Origin: Pontederia crassipes
Taxonomy: Eukaryota > Streptophyta > Magnoliopsida > Commelinales > Pontederiaceae
Length of the DNA stretch: 64,000 nt
Reading direction: 5' to 3'
NCBI GenBank assembly: GCA_030549335.1
Contig: CM060189.1
Location: 54,368,953 to 54,432,952 of the forward strand
Translations under genes and position numbers: made by a program
In this document: positions 10,887-24,362 of the stretch, piece by piece
Position numbering within the stretch: the stretch's first letter is position 1
How the letters are laid out: each line of letters begins with the position of its first letter
Notes under the pieces: generated by a model
The model's database searches: none
The model's input: only the letters and a program-made list of their open reading frames with translations
Told to the model about the DNA's origin: nothing

Positions 10887-13800
10887 TTGAGTGCCAACCA
10901 GAAGTTGCTTGAAAGCCAAATTGCCCAACAAGCAAACACTTCTAATAGGCCACCAATGTTCTTCCCTGGACAATCAGAAATGAACCCCAAGGAACAAGTC
11001 CAAGCTGTCCAGCTTAGGAGTGGAAGAATTGTTGAAGAACCAATGAAGAAAGTAGAGGACAATTCAACTAAGACAGATTCAAAGCTTATTGAAGAGCCCA
11101 CTAAAGAGGCTGTGGTGGAAAATCAGAATCAGCATCCTCAAAATGAAGCCAAGAATAGGATTTTTGATAAAGTGCCTTTCCCTTAAAGATTGGTCAAGGC
11201 AAGGCAAGACGAACAGTATGGGAGATTCCTTGAAATCCTGAAGAAGTTGTATATCAATGTGCCATTTGTTGAAGAAATTCAGGAGATGCTCTCATATGCC
11301 AAGTTTCTAAAGGATATCTTGACCAAGAAAATGAGGATTATGGAGCATGAGACTATAGCTTTGACTGAGGAGGCTTCTGCAATCATCCAAAATAAGTTGC
11401 CTCCCAAGCTAAAGGATCCAAGAAGCTTATCAATTCCCTGTGAAATTGGAAATAGGAAAATTCAGAGGGCAATGTGTGATTTGAGTGCATCAGTGAGTGT
11501 AATCCCTCTTTTACTTTGCAGGAAGCTAGAAGTTGGAGATATGAAGTCTACCAACATGTCCTTGCAGCTAGCTGACAGATCCATCAAATACCCACATGAA
11601 ATCATTGAAGACATACTCCTCAAAGTTGGAAAATTCTATATTCCTATGGATTTTGTGGTACTTGACATGGATGAGGACCTGAACACCCCAATTCTTCTAG
11701 GCAGGCCCTTCTTAGCCACTGCAGGAGCTATCATAGATGTCAAGGAGGATAGATTGTCATTCCAAATTGGAGAGGACAAGATAGAATTCAATTTGGCACA
11801 AGTTATCTGTAGGCCAAATTTTTAGCAAAGTGATTTTGAAGTTGGGCAACTAGATCAGATTGTACAGCAAGTTTCTGCAATAATTCCCATTGAAGACCCC
11901 TTGCTTGCAAAGATGCTTAATGTTTGATCACTTGAAGGAACTAGAAGATCCAGAGGCTAAGGCATGCCAATATGAGCTGAATTCCCTCAAATCAATGGAC
12001 AAATCTGAAATTCAGAATGAGGTGAAGGAGGTTATCACTTCTGAACTCCAACCCAATTCAACTCAAGACAATCCTTCTAAATTGGAGCTCAAGCCTCTCC
12101 CTAACAACCTGAAGTATGAATTCTTGGGAGAGAATTCCACATTTCCAGTAACTATCAATGCCAATTTGCCAAGAGAGCAAGTTCATGAGCTGTTGAAAAG
12201 ATTGAAACTGTATAGGGAGGTAATAGGCTATTCAATTGAAGAAATCAAGGGTATTAATCCTTCAATTTGCATGCACAGAATCCCTATGGAGGACAACTAC
12301 AAACCCTCAATTGAATGCCAAAGAAGACTCAATCCAGTGATGAAGGAAGTTGTGAAGAAGGAGGTGCTGAAGTTGTTGAATGGTGAAATTATTTACTCCA
12401 TTTCAGATAGTAAATGGGTCAGCCCTGTTCAGGTGGTGCCAAAGAAAGGAGGGATTACAGTAGTGAAATCAGATACAAATGAGTTGATATCCACCAGGAT
12501 AGTTACTGGTTGGAGAATGTGTATTGATTTCAAAAAATTGAACAAGGCAACCAGGAAGGACCATTTCCCACTCCCCTTCATTGACCAAATGCTTGAGAGG
12601 TTGGCCAAATACTCTCACTTTTGTTATTTGGATGGCTATTCAGGCTTCTTGCAGATTCCAATCCATCCACCAGACCAGCACAAGACCACCTTCACTTGTC
12701 CATACGGGACATTTGTATATAGGAGGATGCCATTTGGATTGTGCAATCCTCCTGCCACTTTTCAGAGATGTATGATGTCCATCTTTTCAGATTTCATTGA
12801 GGACGTTTATGGATGACTTTTCAGTTTATGGGGATTCCTTTGAGGCTTGTTTGAAAAATTTGACAAAGGTGCTACAAAAGTGCAGGGAATCCAATTTGAT
12901 TCTGAATTGAGAAAAGTGCCACTTCATGGTTCAAGAGGGGGTTGTGTTAGGCCACATTGTATCTAGTAGAGGGATTCAAATGGACAAAGCAAAGATTGAG
13001 GTCATTGATAAGCTACCACCTCCAAAGAATGTGAAAGTAATAAGGAGTTTCTTGGGCCATGCTGGTTTTTTCGGGAGGTTTATCAAAAACTTTTCAATGA
13101 TAACCAGGCCCCTCATAAGGCTGCTAGCAAAGGATATTGAGTTCAATTTTGATGAAGACTGTATGAAGGCCTTTAATCAGTTGAAAGAAGCCCTCATTTC
13201 AGCTCCTATAGTGCAACCACCAGATTGGTCCCTACCTTTTGAAATTATGTGTGATGCCTCTGATCAGGCAGTAGGGCTGGGACAAACCAAGGATAAGAAA
13301 CATTATGTCATTTGCTATGCTAGCAAGACATTAGATGAGGCTCAAGTCAATTATGCCACTACTGAGAAGGAGCTACTAGTTGTAGTGTTTGCATTTGATA
13401 AGTTCAGGTCTTATCTAATTGGAGCCAAGGTAATTGTGTACACTGACCATCAAGCTGTTCGGCACCTAATCAGCAAGAAAGAATCCAAACCAAGACTTAT
13501 CAGATGGATCCTATTGCTGCAAGAATTTGATGTGGAAATTAGGGACAAAAGAGGGATAGAAAACTTAGTTGCTGACCATTTGTCAAGGATGGAAGGAATT
13601 CAAGATTCTCCATCAATCCATATAATGATTCATTCCCTGATGACTTCCTAATGGCCATATCAGATGCCCAACCCCTTGGTATGCTAACATTGTAAATTAC
13701 TTGACCTGTGGAATCATTCCACCTGAGTACTCCTACCAACAAAAGAAGAAGTTCTTCCATGACATCAAAGACTTCTATGGGATGATCCCCTCTTGTTCAA

Positions 13801-14973
13801 AAAGTCCTTTGATGGCATATTCAGAAGGTGTGTGCCAGAAGCTGAATTCTAATCCATTTTGCATGAATGCCACTCATCTCCATATGGTGGACATGGAGTT
13901 ACCCAAAAGACAGCTGCTAAGGTTCTACAATCTGGTTTCTATTGGCCTTCCTTATTCAACGATGCTCACATGTATGTCAAAGGCTGTGATGTGTGCCAAA
14001 GAGCAGTTTTAATCTACAGGAGAAATGAAATGCCACACATAATGGGATCCTAGAAGTTGAAATTTTTTATGTTTGGAGCATTGATTACATGGGACCCTTC
14101 CATAGCTCATTTGGATACAAATTCATATTGTTGGTTGTTGATTATGTATCCAAATGGATAGAGGCTATTCCAACTGTAGCTGCTGATTCCAGGACTGTTA
14201 TCAAGTTGTTCAAGGACACTATCTTTCCAAGATTTGGAGTGCCAAGGGTAGTTATCAGTGATGGAGGCAACCACTTTATAGAAAGATGTTTTGAGAACCT
14301 CCTAAGCAAGTATGGAGTTAAGCACAAGGTATCAACAGCCTACCACCCTCAAACAAATGGCCAAGCTGAAATTTCAAATAGGGAGATTAAGGTCATTTTG
14401 GAAAAAATAGTCTCATTGACTAGAAAGGGTTGGAGCACCAAGTTGAATGATGCACTTTGGGCCTACATGACAGCATATAAATCCCCAATTGGTGTCTCCC
14501 CATACAAGTTGATTTATGGAAAAACATGCCACTTGCCAATTGAACTCAAACACAAGGCATATTGGGCTGTCAAGGCATTAAATTTTGATATGCATGCTTG
14601 TGGATAGAAAAGACTCTTGCAAATTGATGAATTGGATGGGATTAGGCTCAATGCCTACCATAATTCAGAATTCTACAAGGAAAGGATCAAGAGGTGGCAT
14701 GATAGCAGGATTTTGAAGAAGGATTTCAAAGTTGAAGACCTTGTGTTGCTATTTAATTCAAGGCTCAAGTTGTTTCCTGGAAAGTTGAAATCTAGATGGA
14801 GTGGACCCTTCAAAGTCCACAAGGTTTATCCATTTGAGGCTGTGGACCTTGTCAATGAAAATGCCGACATATTCAAGGTTAATGGACAAAGATTGAAGTT
14901 ATACAATCCCACAGCCATGAATTCAACTAAGGAGGTGCTGATTTTGCAAGATCCCCTACAATTGCTTAGTTGA
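10887..14973 (+). pseudogene. Athila protease, RT, RNase H and integrase remnant
   Basis: Ordered parts of a Gypsy pol. Aspartic protease around 11470-11720 (followed by TPILLGRPFLATAGA). RT around 12500-12830 (GWRMCIDFKKLNKA, RRMPFGLCNPPATFQR). RNase H around 13230-13590 ([31 protein letters not shown]). Integrase zinc finger around 13860-14010 and core around 14070-14600 ([24 protein letters not shown]), then a C-terminal domain to 14973. Order PR-RT-RH-INT marks Gypsy. Fossil, broken. Confidence 0.88.
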
Positions 14974-14984
14974 ACACCAATGGA

Positions 14985-15075
14985 ACAATGTCTAGCCTAA
15001 GACACTAAAGTAGGGCACTTCTTAGGAGGTAACCCAAGCCATTTTATACCTAATCTTTCTGTTTTGCAGGAATAA
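14985..15075 (+). promoter_or_regulatory. Conserved Athila block downstream of integrase
   Basis: GTCTAGCCTAAGACACTAAA then GGAGGTAACCCAAG, followed by a pyrimidine tract and TTTTGCAG. An almost identical block lies at 22886-22980 in element B. From memory this post-integrase block is conserved in Athila elements, and the pyrimidine-AG looks like the splice acceptor proposed in that family for the env-like message. Here no env-like gene follows. Confidence 0.5.
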
Positions 15076-16508
15076 GTCAAGGAGGAATCAGTCAATCCAT
15101 AAATTTTTATTTAGGGAGTATCCCTACCCTCAATTTTGATTTTCTCACTGAAATCTCAATGATAACTGATATTATCCTTTCCTTCATGTTGAAATTATAA
15201 TATTGACATCTGAATTATCATTCATATCAGTCATCCAAATCCATCATTGCTGAATTTCAGTGAATTTCAATACATTTCAAATGCATTATTGAATTGTGCA
15301 CCCCAAAAATATGATATTGCAGATTTCATCGATATCCTTTATTTCTCTGCAGAAATGGTTACAATTCATGAAGTATGGACCACCCAAAGCCTCTGGATGA
15401 GATGCAGAATGGATCAAATGCATAATTCCATGAATTTGATACCCTCCCAACCCTCTCCCTTGCCTATATTTTTCACCACCGTAGATAGTGCTAATAATAA
15501 ATTTGGGGGAGGAAACCTGGTGCTCTTCTAAACTTTACATCATGTTTTCAATCCATTTTAATGCTCATATCATCATTTATCACTAGGCTATCACTGTTTG
15601 AACAAGTTATTATTGATTTCACTCGGTTATCACTAGTTTTGACAAGTTATCACTGGTTATCATTTTGTGGGCTTAATTCAATTTTTACCTTCATTTTAAC
15701 TCTAAAATGGGTGAAACAACTTATTATGACAGTTAGTACACTCCAATACCAAGTGGTCAAAATTGACCATAGCCAGCTTTAATTAACTTATTCATTCAGG
15801 TGCATTTGAATCAAAATTTCAGCTGTAATTTTCTTTTTGTGGGTTACACTAGATGACATTCATGGATTAAATTGAAAGTAGAAGATGTCTAGAAGGGAGT
15901 CAAGGTTCTTGCTGCCATGTTAAATAGAAAAAATTGACTTTTTGAACTAAGGAATCTAAACCTTACTTGAGTTTGAACTATTGCTCACTTCATGAACAGA
16001 ATAGAAAAAAAAATGGAGAAAAGAAAAAAAAATGAAAAGTTGCATTTTACATTGCATGCATGCATAAATAAAGAGAATGAAATTCTAAAAAGGAACCTCT
16101 ACTGAATAAAGCTAGGATTTTATCCTGTGACCAGCATGAATAAAAATCAGGTCTTGACCTATTTACTTGCATTTTCATGAATAAAAGTCAGGTGTTAAGC
16201 CTATTTAAGCAGTAAAAAATCTGTTCATGAAGGGATTTGTAGTTCAACCTCTTTGTAAAGTTGACAATTCCTAAAATTCAAACTTGTTACTGCTAGTACT
16301 TTTTCCATGGCTTAAATTTGCTTTAGCCTTTGTGATTCCTTAGCTAGAAATTGAGTTATTGGAAAGAATAAAGTGTTGGCCAAGTGAGAAACTCATTGGA
16401 CTTAAATCAGCTGGTTTTTAATTCATTTGTGAAATGTTAATTCAAGGTTGTCCTTAATTTCTGAATGTTTTGCTTGGGGAAAAGCAAAAGGCTAAGCTTG
16501 GGGGAGTT
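15076..16508 (+). other. Non-coding 3' region of Athila A
   Basis: Only short chance ORFs. Contains TTTGGGGGAGGAAACC (about 15502), a possible second polypurine tract, and degenerate AAGTTATCACT-type words. Ends in the polypurine tract at 16493-16506. Confidence 0.6.
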
Positions 16509-19500
16509 TGATCACTAGCTGATCATAATAGATTTTTATCCCATTTTCTATTCATTTCATCCATATCGAGCCCTCAGTTTGATCACTAGCTGATCACAAT
16601 AGGTTTTTATCCCATTTTCTATTCATTTCATCTATATCGAGCCCTCATTTTGCCTAACTTTTGGCCAATTATGCTTGGAATGCAAAGGATTGTGATAACC
16701 AACTGATCATTCTCATTTTACACTTAATTCCATGTGCATAGAGGTTCTGAATTGCTAAAATTCATAAATATCTCAATTCTATGCCAAGTTATCATTTTGT
16801 GGGCAAATTATCATTCCAAAGTGCAAGTTATCATTTTTCTAATTTAGCTGATTTCTAGTGATTGTCTTGCGCTAAATCCTTTGCCATCATGAATTAATCA
16901 TATTCGGATGATCATATTTCAACTTGTGCAAAGTTATCATTCCATTTCACAAGTTATCATTTTTGGTGTCAAGTTATCGTTCTTAGGGCAAAACTGTCAT
17001 TTCGATGTGCAAGACTATCACTTCTGCATAAAAGCATTAGGCAATCATTGAATTACTGTCCTAACTCTTTGTTGCTCTGATTTGATCACATTTGGATAAC
17101 CACAACAAAATTTACAACAAGTTATCATTTTATGGCCAAAGTTATCATTCCGGGGGCATCAAAGTTATCATTCTTATGAAATCTTATCCATATTTGATTT
17201 CTGACCTCATTCACTTGCCATCCTAATCCCTTTGATACTTTCAATGCTATGAACCACTCATATTTGGACAATTTTCATGATATATGCAAACTTATCATTC
17301 TGGGCTTCAAAGTTATTATTTTTAATTATGGTTTTCATTCCTGCACAACACCAAATCCCATTTAATAATTGAGCTAATAATTGTCATTGTCCTAATCCTT
17401 ATTGTTAAAATCCTATTCAAGGACTATGATGCTTGCTATTTTGACCTTTCTAGCAGGGAAAAGAAGACTGCATAAGGAGGAAAAAGGAGGGGGGATCACT
17501 TGCTTTTTTACTGTCCAAAAAGCTGGCACTGCTGATATTTTCAGGACCAGGACACTTGGCATAATCACAGAGGAATGGAACCTTCTCATCTGTATCCAAG
17601 GGTGAGGAGAGAACACATATAAGCTGGAAAAGCTAGAGAAGAAATGGGACTGGCCATTGCAAGGGTTTGAGTAGAGAGGAGCTGAAGAGAGGAGCTGAAG
17701 GAATGGTTGCAACTCTGATTCTGTCAACAGGGTTCTGTGCTTCTGATTTCAGAATGTTTTGCCTTATTAATTCTTCCTGTTATGTATCAATTCTTGTAAT
17801 TATAATGAGTTAAATTTCAGCTCTCCTAGGATAGGGTAGTAGTCTAATTAGTTATGGATGGGATATGGACAAATCTGATTTCCTACAATGATATTTGATT
17901 TCTGTTTCATATGAATCTGTTCTTGACATTGTGAGGTCTTACTTGTATTTATAATTGAGAGGTTATCCTTTGATCTACTCCTTGTTCAGAAATGAATCAA
18001 GAACCAATGTCAAATTTCTAAATTCAATCCCAATTAGAAATCTGAATTCTGATTATGCATGTCTGATTTCTGATGTTTAATGGATCTGATATCATTGTAA
18101 AACCCCTTATTCTATTAGTTGCTGAGAAGTAGATTATGTGGGTTCTTCTTATTCAGAAATGTATTAAGAAGCAATGATAACTTTCCTGAATTGAATCTGT
18201 GAAAACATGTTATTGGTGAATCTGTTTTGAATTCTGATTTCTTGAAATTTGTGAAATCTGCTCTGCTATTGCAAACCCCTGATTCTACCATCCACTGAGA
18301 AGTGAACTTAAGGCTACCTTGTTGTTCAGAGATGGACCAAGGAGCAATGGCAGGTGCTGAATTTCAATGAGTGACATGTGCCGAATTCCAATGTGAAATA
18401 TGTGCTAATTTCATCCTATTGATTAGTACTAATGTGGATTTCATTTCAATTTGCAGCTGAGAGCCCGATTTAAAATCCCCTTGTTGTTTAAAGATAAACC
18501 AAGAAGCACTAGCATTAGGATTGGAGTTATAGCATTTCTGAGTAGTTAATGTGTGGTTAGCACAAGTGCCAAACTGAAATTGCCAAAATCTGAAAAGAAT
18601 TGGCAAAATCAGTGAGGAGCTAGTGAATATGCTAATGATAACTTGATATTCAGTGGGGATCCTTCTCTAATTCAATCTAGCTAACATTTATATGAGAATA
18701 TAATGATTAGTTTTGGACTAATTAAGCTGTGAGAGTAGCCATGTTTAAAGTTGAATCAGATTTGACTATAAATTGATAACTTGTTCCATTCTATCCATAA
18801 TTAAATTAGATGAACCACAATTCCTAGGAGAATCTTCCTCATTGATAGATAAATCCTTTTAGCCCTTAGTTTAGTATTTTTAATTCAATTTGTAGCAATA
18901 TCCAAAAATCCCAAAAACAGTTATCTTTTTGGTCACTTATAGAAATCTGTTTTCACTTCCCTTCAATTTCTTGAAATTGTAACTTTAGTTAGGGCTAGTC
19001 TAGATTGTTTTAGGGAGTTTTTGGCTTCAAATCATTGTAGATACGATATTTGGGTATATTACAATTGACCTGTATACTTGCAGTAGAGAGTGAATTAGGG
19101 AGTTAAATCAAAAATTGAAAAATTTCAAATTTGACTCCAAAAATTGATAACTTGTTCCATTCCATCCATAATTAAATTAGATGAACCCCAATTCCTAGGA
19201 GAACCTTCCTCATTGATAGATAAACCATTTTAGCCCTTAGTTTAGCATATTTAATTCAATTTGTAGCAATATCCAAAAATCCCAAAACAATTATCTTTTT
19301 GGTCACTTATAGAAATCTGTTTTCACTTCCCTTCAATTTCTTGAAATTATAACTTTAGTTAGGGCTAGTCTAGATTGTTTTAGGGAGTCTTTGGCTTCAA
19401 ATCACTATGGATACGACATTTGGGTATATTACAATTGACCTGTATACTTGAAGTAGAGAGTGAATTTGGGAGTTAAATCAAAAATTGAAAAATCTCAAAT

Positions 19501-19549
19501 TTGACTCCAAAATCAGCAAGTTATTACTATACTCCTCAATTTCACTGCT
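16509..19549 (+). repeat. Athila LTR2, shared by elements A and B
   Basis: Starts TGATCACTAGCTGATCA and ends at the gag junction of element B. It carries a 71 bp tandem duplication at its start (16509 and 16580), many AAGTTATCATT words (16780-17330), and a 371 bp tandem duplication at its end (18771-19141 and 19142-19512) that LTR1 has in single copy. Confidence 0.8.
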
Positions 19550-22500
19550 ATTCACCAAGCAATGTTAGAGGACAACCAGTGGATGGAGCCAATGCACCTG
19601 CTGTCACATTTGAATTGAATCCAGCTCTAGTCACTATGATTAGGCAACACCAATTTGCTGGATTGGGGACTGAAGATCTAGCCTTGCATATTGATAATTT
19701 CAACGAGATGTGCAGTACAGTTTATTTTCATAACACTCCTATGAATGCTGTCTATATGAGGTTATTCCCTTTTTCACTCAAGGATAGAGCCAAGATATGG
19801 TATAAGTCCCTCACTCCTAAAGAAATTGCAACTTGGGAATCAATTGTGCAATTATTCTTGTCTGAATTCTTTCATTCTGGCAAAATTGATAATTATAGAG
19901 ATCAAATTGCTAGATTTTATCAATTATATTAGGAGAACATCTGTGATGCTTGGCAAAGACTTCAAAGTTTGTCGAGGGCATGTCCACACCATGGATTTGA
20001 GAAATGGCAGTTGGTGAACTACTTTCACAAGGGACTGAATTATCCTTCTAAAATGGCTTTGGACACTGCTGCTGGTGGAATATTTGCTTCCAAGAACATT
20101 GATGAGGCATATCAGTTGATAGAAAATATAGCCAAGAATCATTATTTCTTAACTCATGATAGATCAAGGAGGCCACAATTTGAAAGTCAAGTTAACAATA
20201 TATCTGTCCAAGTTGAGGAAGTTCTACAAAAAGCTTTGGAGAAGCTTAACCTATCATCCCTTGTGAAAACCACCACTGAAAGTAGGTGTGATGTTTGTGG
20301 AAACCAAGGACATGTAACAGAAAGTTGCAATTTGATTATGCAACAATATGAGCAAACTATTGATCAAGTCAATGCAGTGGTAAACTATGGTGTGAAGCCT
20401 CCTGCTGAGTATTACACACTTGAGAATAGGAATCATCCCTATCTGTCATAAAAGGCCAATCATTATCAAGCCCCACCAATTCAGAATTCCAATTGGCAAC
20501 CCAAGATTTTACCCAAGAATCAATCACCTCCATATAATCAATCAACTATCCAACTGCAAAAGCCACCATATGAGCAACCCATTCAAGCTCCACAGACATC
20601 TAAGATGGAAGAGCTTCTGGAAGGATTGTTGAAAGATAGACAGGAAGATAGAAAAAGGTAAGATGAAGTAATGCAGAAATTTGTCTCTCAACTTGAAAAC
20701 TTAAATGCTCAAATAGCTCAGCAAGTTAGTACTTCAACTAGAACTCTAGGATTTTTCCCAAGACAACTAGAAATCAACCCCAAGGAGCAAGTGCAAGCTA
20801 TTCAACTCAGAAGTGGAAGAATTATTGAAGAACCAATGAAGCCTATTGAAGACAATTCAACTAGAGTCAATCCAATATCAACAACTCCAGAAGAGGTTGT
20901 GGAAGAAATTGTAGTTGAGAACAAGAATAAAAACATTCAAGAGGAAGTCAAGGCAAGGATTTTTGATCCTGTACCATTCCTACAAAGGCTACTCAAGGCT
21001 AGACAAGATCAACAATATGATAGATTTCTGAAAATTCTGAAGAAGCTTTACATTAATGTGCCATTTGTAGAAGCCATTCAGGAAATGTCATCCTATGCCA
21101 AGCCTCTTAAAGAGATCTTGACTAAAAAAAGAAGGATTATGGAGCATGAAACTATAGCCTTAACTGAAGAAGCCTCAACTATAATTTAGAGCAAGCTCCC
21201 TCCCAAATTAAAGGATCCAGGAAGCTTTTTAATTCCTTGTGAGATTGGAAATAGGAAAATTCAAAGAGTCATGTGTGATTTAGGTGCTTCTGTTAGTGTG
21301 ATTCCTTTATCACTATGCATGAAATTAGAAGTTGAAGATTTGAAGCCTACTAATATGTCCTTGCAGCTAGCTGATAGATCAATCAAGTATCCACATGAAA
21401 TTCTTGAGGATTTACCATTGAAGGTTGGAAAGTTCTACATTCCTGTAGATTTTGTTGTTCTTTGATATGGATGAAGACTTGAACACTCCAATTCTATTGG
21501 GTAGACCTTTTTTAGCTACTGTAGGAGTAGTAATTGATGTCAAGGAGGGTAGATTGACATTTCAGATTGGAGAAAACAAGATAGAGTTCAATCTGTCTCA
21601 AGTTATCAGTGATCCTAATTTTCAAAATGAAGACCTTGAAGATGGGCAAATCAATCAGCTAGTAGAACAAGTTTCTACAATAGTTCTAATTGAAGATCCT
21701 TTACAAAGATGTCTTATGTTTGATCATTTGAAGGAATTAGATGATCCTGAAGTTAAGGCTTGCCATTCTATTATGGATTCAACTAGATCAATAGAGAAAT
21801 TAGAAATTCAGAATGTAGTTCAAGAGATTTTTCACTACTGAAGTTAATATGGGCTCTACTAAGGAGAATTCTCCCAAATTGAAGTTGAAGCCTCTTCTTA
21901 GCAATATGAAGTATGAGTTTCTAGGGGAAAATTTCACATATCTAGTGATAATTAATGCCAATTTATCCCAAAATCAAGTTCAAGAGCTACTGAAAAGACT
22001 AAAGCTATATTGAGAAGTAATATTGAAGACATCAAAGGAATCAATCCCTCAATCTGCATGCACAGAATTCCCATGAAAGACAACTATAAGCTACAATTGA
22101 ATGTCAAAGAAGATTGAATCCAGTTATGAAGGAAGTTGTGAAGAAGGAAGTGCTAAAGCTCTTGAATGCTGGAATCATATATTCAATTTCAGGTGAATGG
22201 GTTAGTCCAGTCCAAGTGGTACCAAAGGAAGGTGGAATCACAATTGTGAAATGTGATTCTAATGAGTTGATTTCTACTAGAACAGTGGCTGGATGGAGAA
22301 TGTGCATTGACTTCAAAAAATTAAACAAAGCAATTAGGAAGGATCATTTCCCACTTCCTTTCATTGATCAAATGCTAGAGAGATTGGCCAAGCATTCTCA
22401 TTTCTGCTATTTTGATGACTATTCAGGATTCCTTCAAATTCTAATTCACCCTCAAGATTAGGACAAGACCACCTTTACATGTCCATATGGTACATTTGCT

Positions 22501-22840
22501 TATAGAAGAATGCCATTTGGTTTATGCAATGCCCCAGCCACATTTCAAAGGCGTATGATGTCAATTTTCTCAGATTTCATTGAGGATATTATAGAAGTTT
22601 TCATGGATGACTTTTTAGTATATGGAGACTCCTTTGAAGGCTGTTTGGAGAATTTAACAAAGGTATTACAAAGATGCAGGAAAATCCAATCTCATTCTCA
22701 ATTGGGAGAAATGCCACTTTATGGTTCAAAAAGGAGTTGTTCTAGGACACATTGTCTCTAGCAAGGGAATTGAAATGGATAAAGCCAAGACTGAAGCTAT
22801 TGAGAAACTACCACCACCCAAAAATGTGAAGGCTAAAGAA
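19550..22840 (+). pseudogene. Athila B gag, protease and RT remnant
   Basis: Same order of motifs as element A: gag with ACPHHGFEKWQLVNYFHKGL and CDVCGNQGHVTESC zinc knuckle, protease with MCDLGASVSVIPLSL, RT with GWRMCIDFKKLNKA, RRMPFGLCNAPATFQR and FMDDFLVYGDSF. Fossil, broken. Confidence 0.85.
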
Positions 22841-24362
22841 GTGCTTATGCTATCAAATCCACATGAATTCCCTAACTGATGCTGAATGTAACAATGTCTA
22901 GCCTAAGACATTAAAGTAGAGTGCTTCTTGGGAGGCAACCCAAGTGTTTTCATATTTAATTTCCTTTTGTTTTTGCAGGAATAAATCAGAGAGGAACCTA
23001 GTCTACCACTGATCTTCAGTATAGGGAGTACTCTTAAACCCTCAACCCTAATTCTCTCACTAAAATGAAACTGATAACTGATATCATTCTTTAGTTCATG
23101 TTATAATCATCATAATAATATAGTGATTTCTCATTCATATCAGTTATCCACACTTGAACTTGCCAAATTTCAATGAATTTCTCAGTCCTTGTTGCTTTTT
23201 ATTGATTGTCAAGTTGATCATCCTTCCATTTATTGCATATTTGATTCCATATCAGGAAGAACTGATCAACAACATTTCTAATATCAATTTTGAAAAGAAA
23301 GACCCAAAGAAGAAATGAAGCAATGCATCTCATTCCAAGAGATTGAACACCCACCCAACCCTCTCCCTTGCTTGGATGACTCATCACTGAGGACAATGCT
23401 GATGATAAGCTTGGAAGAGGATACCTGGTACATTTCTGAACTCTATTACCATATTGCCATGTTTTTAGTCTATTTTAAAAGCTCATATCATATCTAAAAC
23501 CAGGTTATCATTGTTATCACTGTTATCATTATTACTGTTCAAGTAGAAATCCTCTAGTATGACAGCTAGTACACTCCAACACCAAGTAGTCAAGTTGGTT
23601 ATTAATCTTTTTGCTTCAATCAGCTCACTTTTCAAATGTATTTGAACTCAATTCAGCTGAGACCTTTCTCTTTGTGGGTAACACTAGCTAACACTTGTGA
23701 GTTGGTCAGAAATTAGAAGATGTCAAGAATAGAATCAAGGCTTTTGCTGCTATACTAAATAGAAAAAACTTGACTCTTTGTATATTAAGAAATCTAAACT
23801 TTACTTGAGTTTGAACTACTGCTCACTTCATGAACAGAAAAGAAAGAAAAAAAAAATTGAAGAAAAAGAAAAAAGTGAAAAGTTGTATTTTTACATTGCA
23901 TGCATGCATGAATAAAGAGAGTTAAGTTCCAAAAGGAATCTCTCCTGAATAAAACTAGGATTTTTATCCTGTTGACCAGCATGAATAAAAATTAGGTTTA
24001 AAAATTGTTTATTTGCATATTCATGAATAAAAGTCAGGTTTCAAACCGGTTTAAGCTATACATAAATCTGCTCATCAAGAGATTGGTAGTTTAAACTTTT
24101 TAGTAAAGTTGAAAATCCCTGAAATTCAAATCAGTTGTTGTTAGTACTTCTTTCATGGCTTAAATTTGCTTTAGCCTTTATGATTCATCAGCTAGAGATT
24201 GAGAATTGAAAAGAATGGCAAGGAGTGTTAGCAAAGTGGGAATCTTATTTGATTTTAAAGAGTTGAAACTGAATTCATTTGTGAACTATTTGATTCAATA
24301 TTTATTCTTAATATCTGAATATTTTGCTTGAGGACAAGCAAAAGACTAAGCTTGAGGGAGTT

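Larger units (their letters stand above)
7826..19549 (+). mobile_element. Athila-type Gypsy element A
   Basis: LTR1 (partial) about 7826-9375, internal 9376-16508, LTR2 16509-19549. The primer-binding site TGGCACAGTTGCCGGGGA (9383-9400) closely resembles the Athila/TAT type. Coding remnants: gag about 9568-10800, protease region about 11190-11825, RT about 12300-12900, RNase H about 13200-13600, integrase about 13860-14970. An Athila-type conserved block follows integrase (14985-15070); polypurine tract AAGCTTGGGGGAGT at 16493-16506. LTR1 and LTR2 are about 97 percent alike by eye, so roughly a million years old at common plant rates. Broken, about ten breaks. No env-like gene was recognised. 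Confidence 0.85.

Noticed and set aside
15076-16508. Possible env-like gene after the Athila integrase
   Set aside because: Only short unrelated frames, no signal peptide or membrane-anchor pattern.
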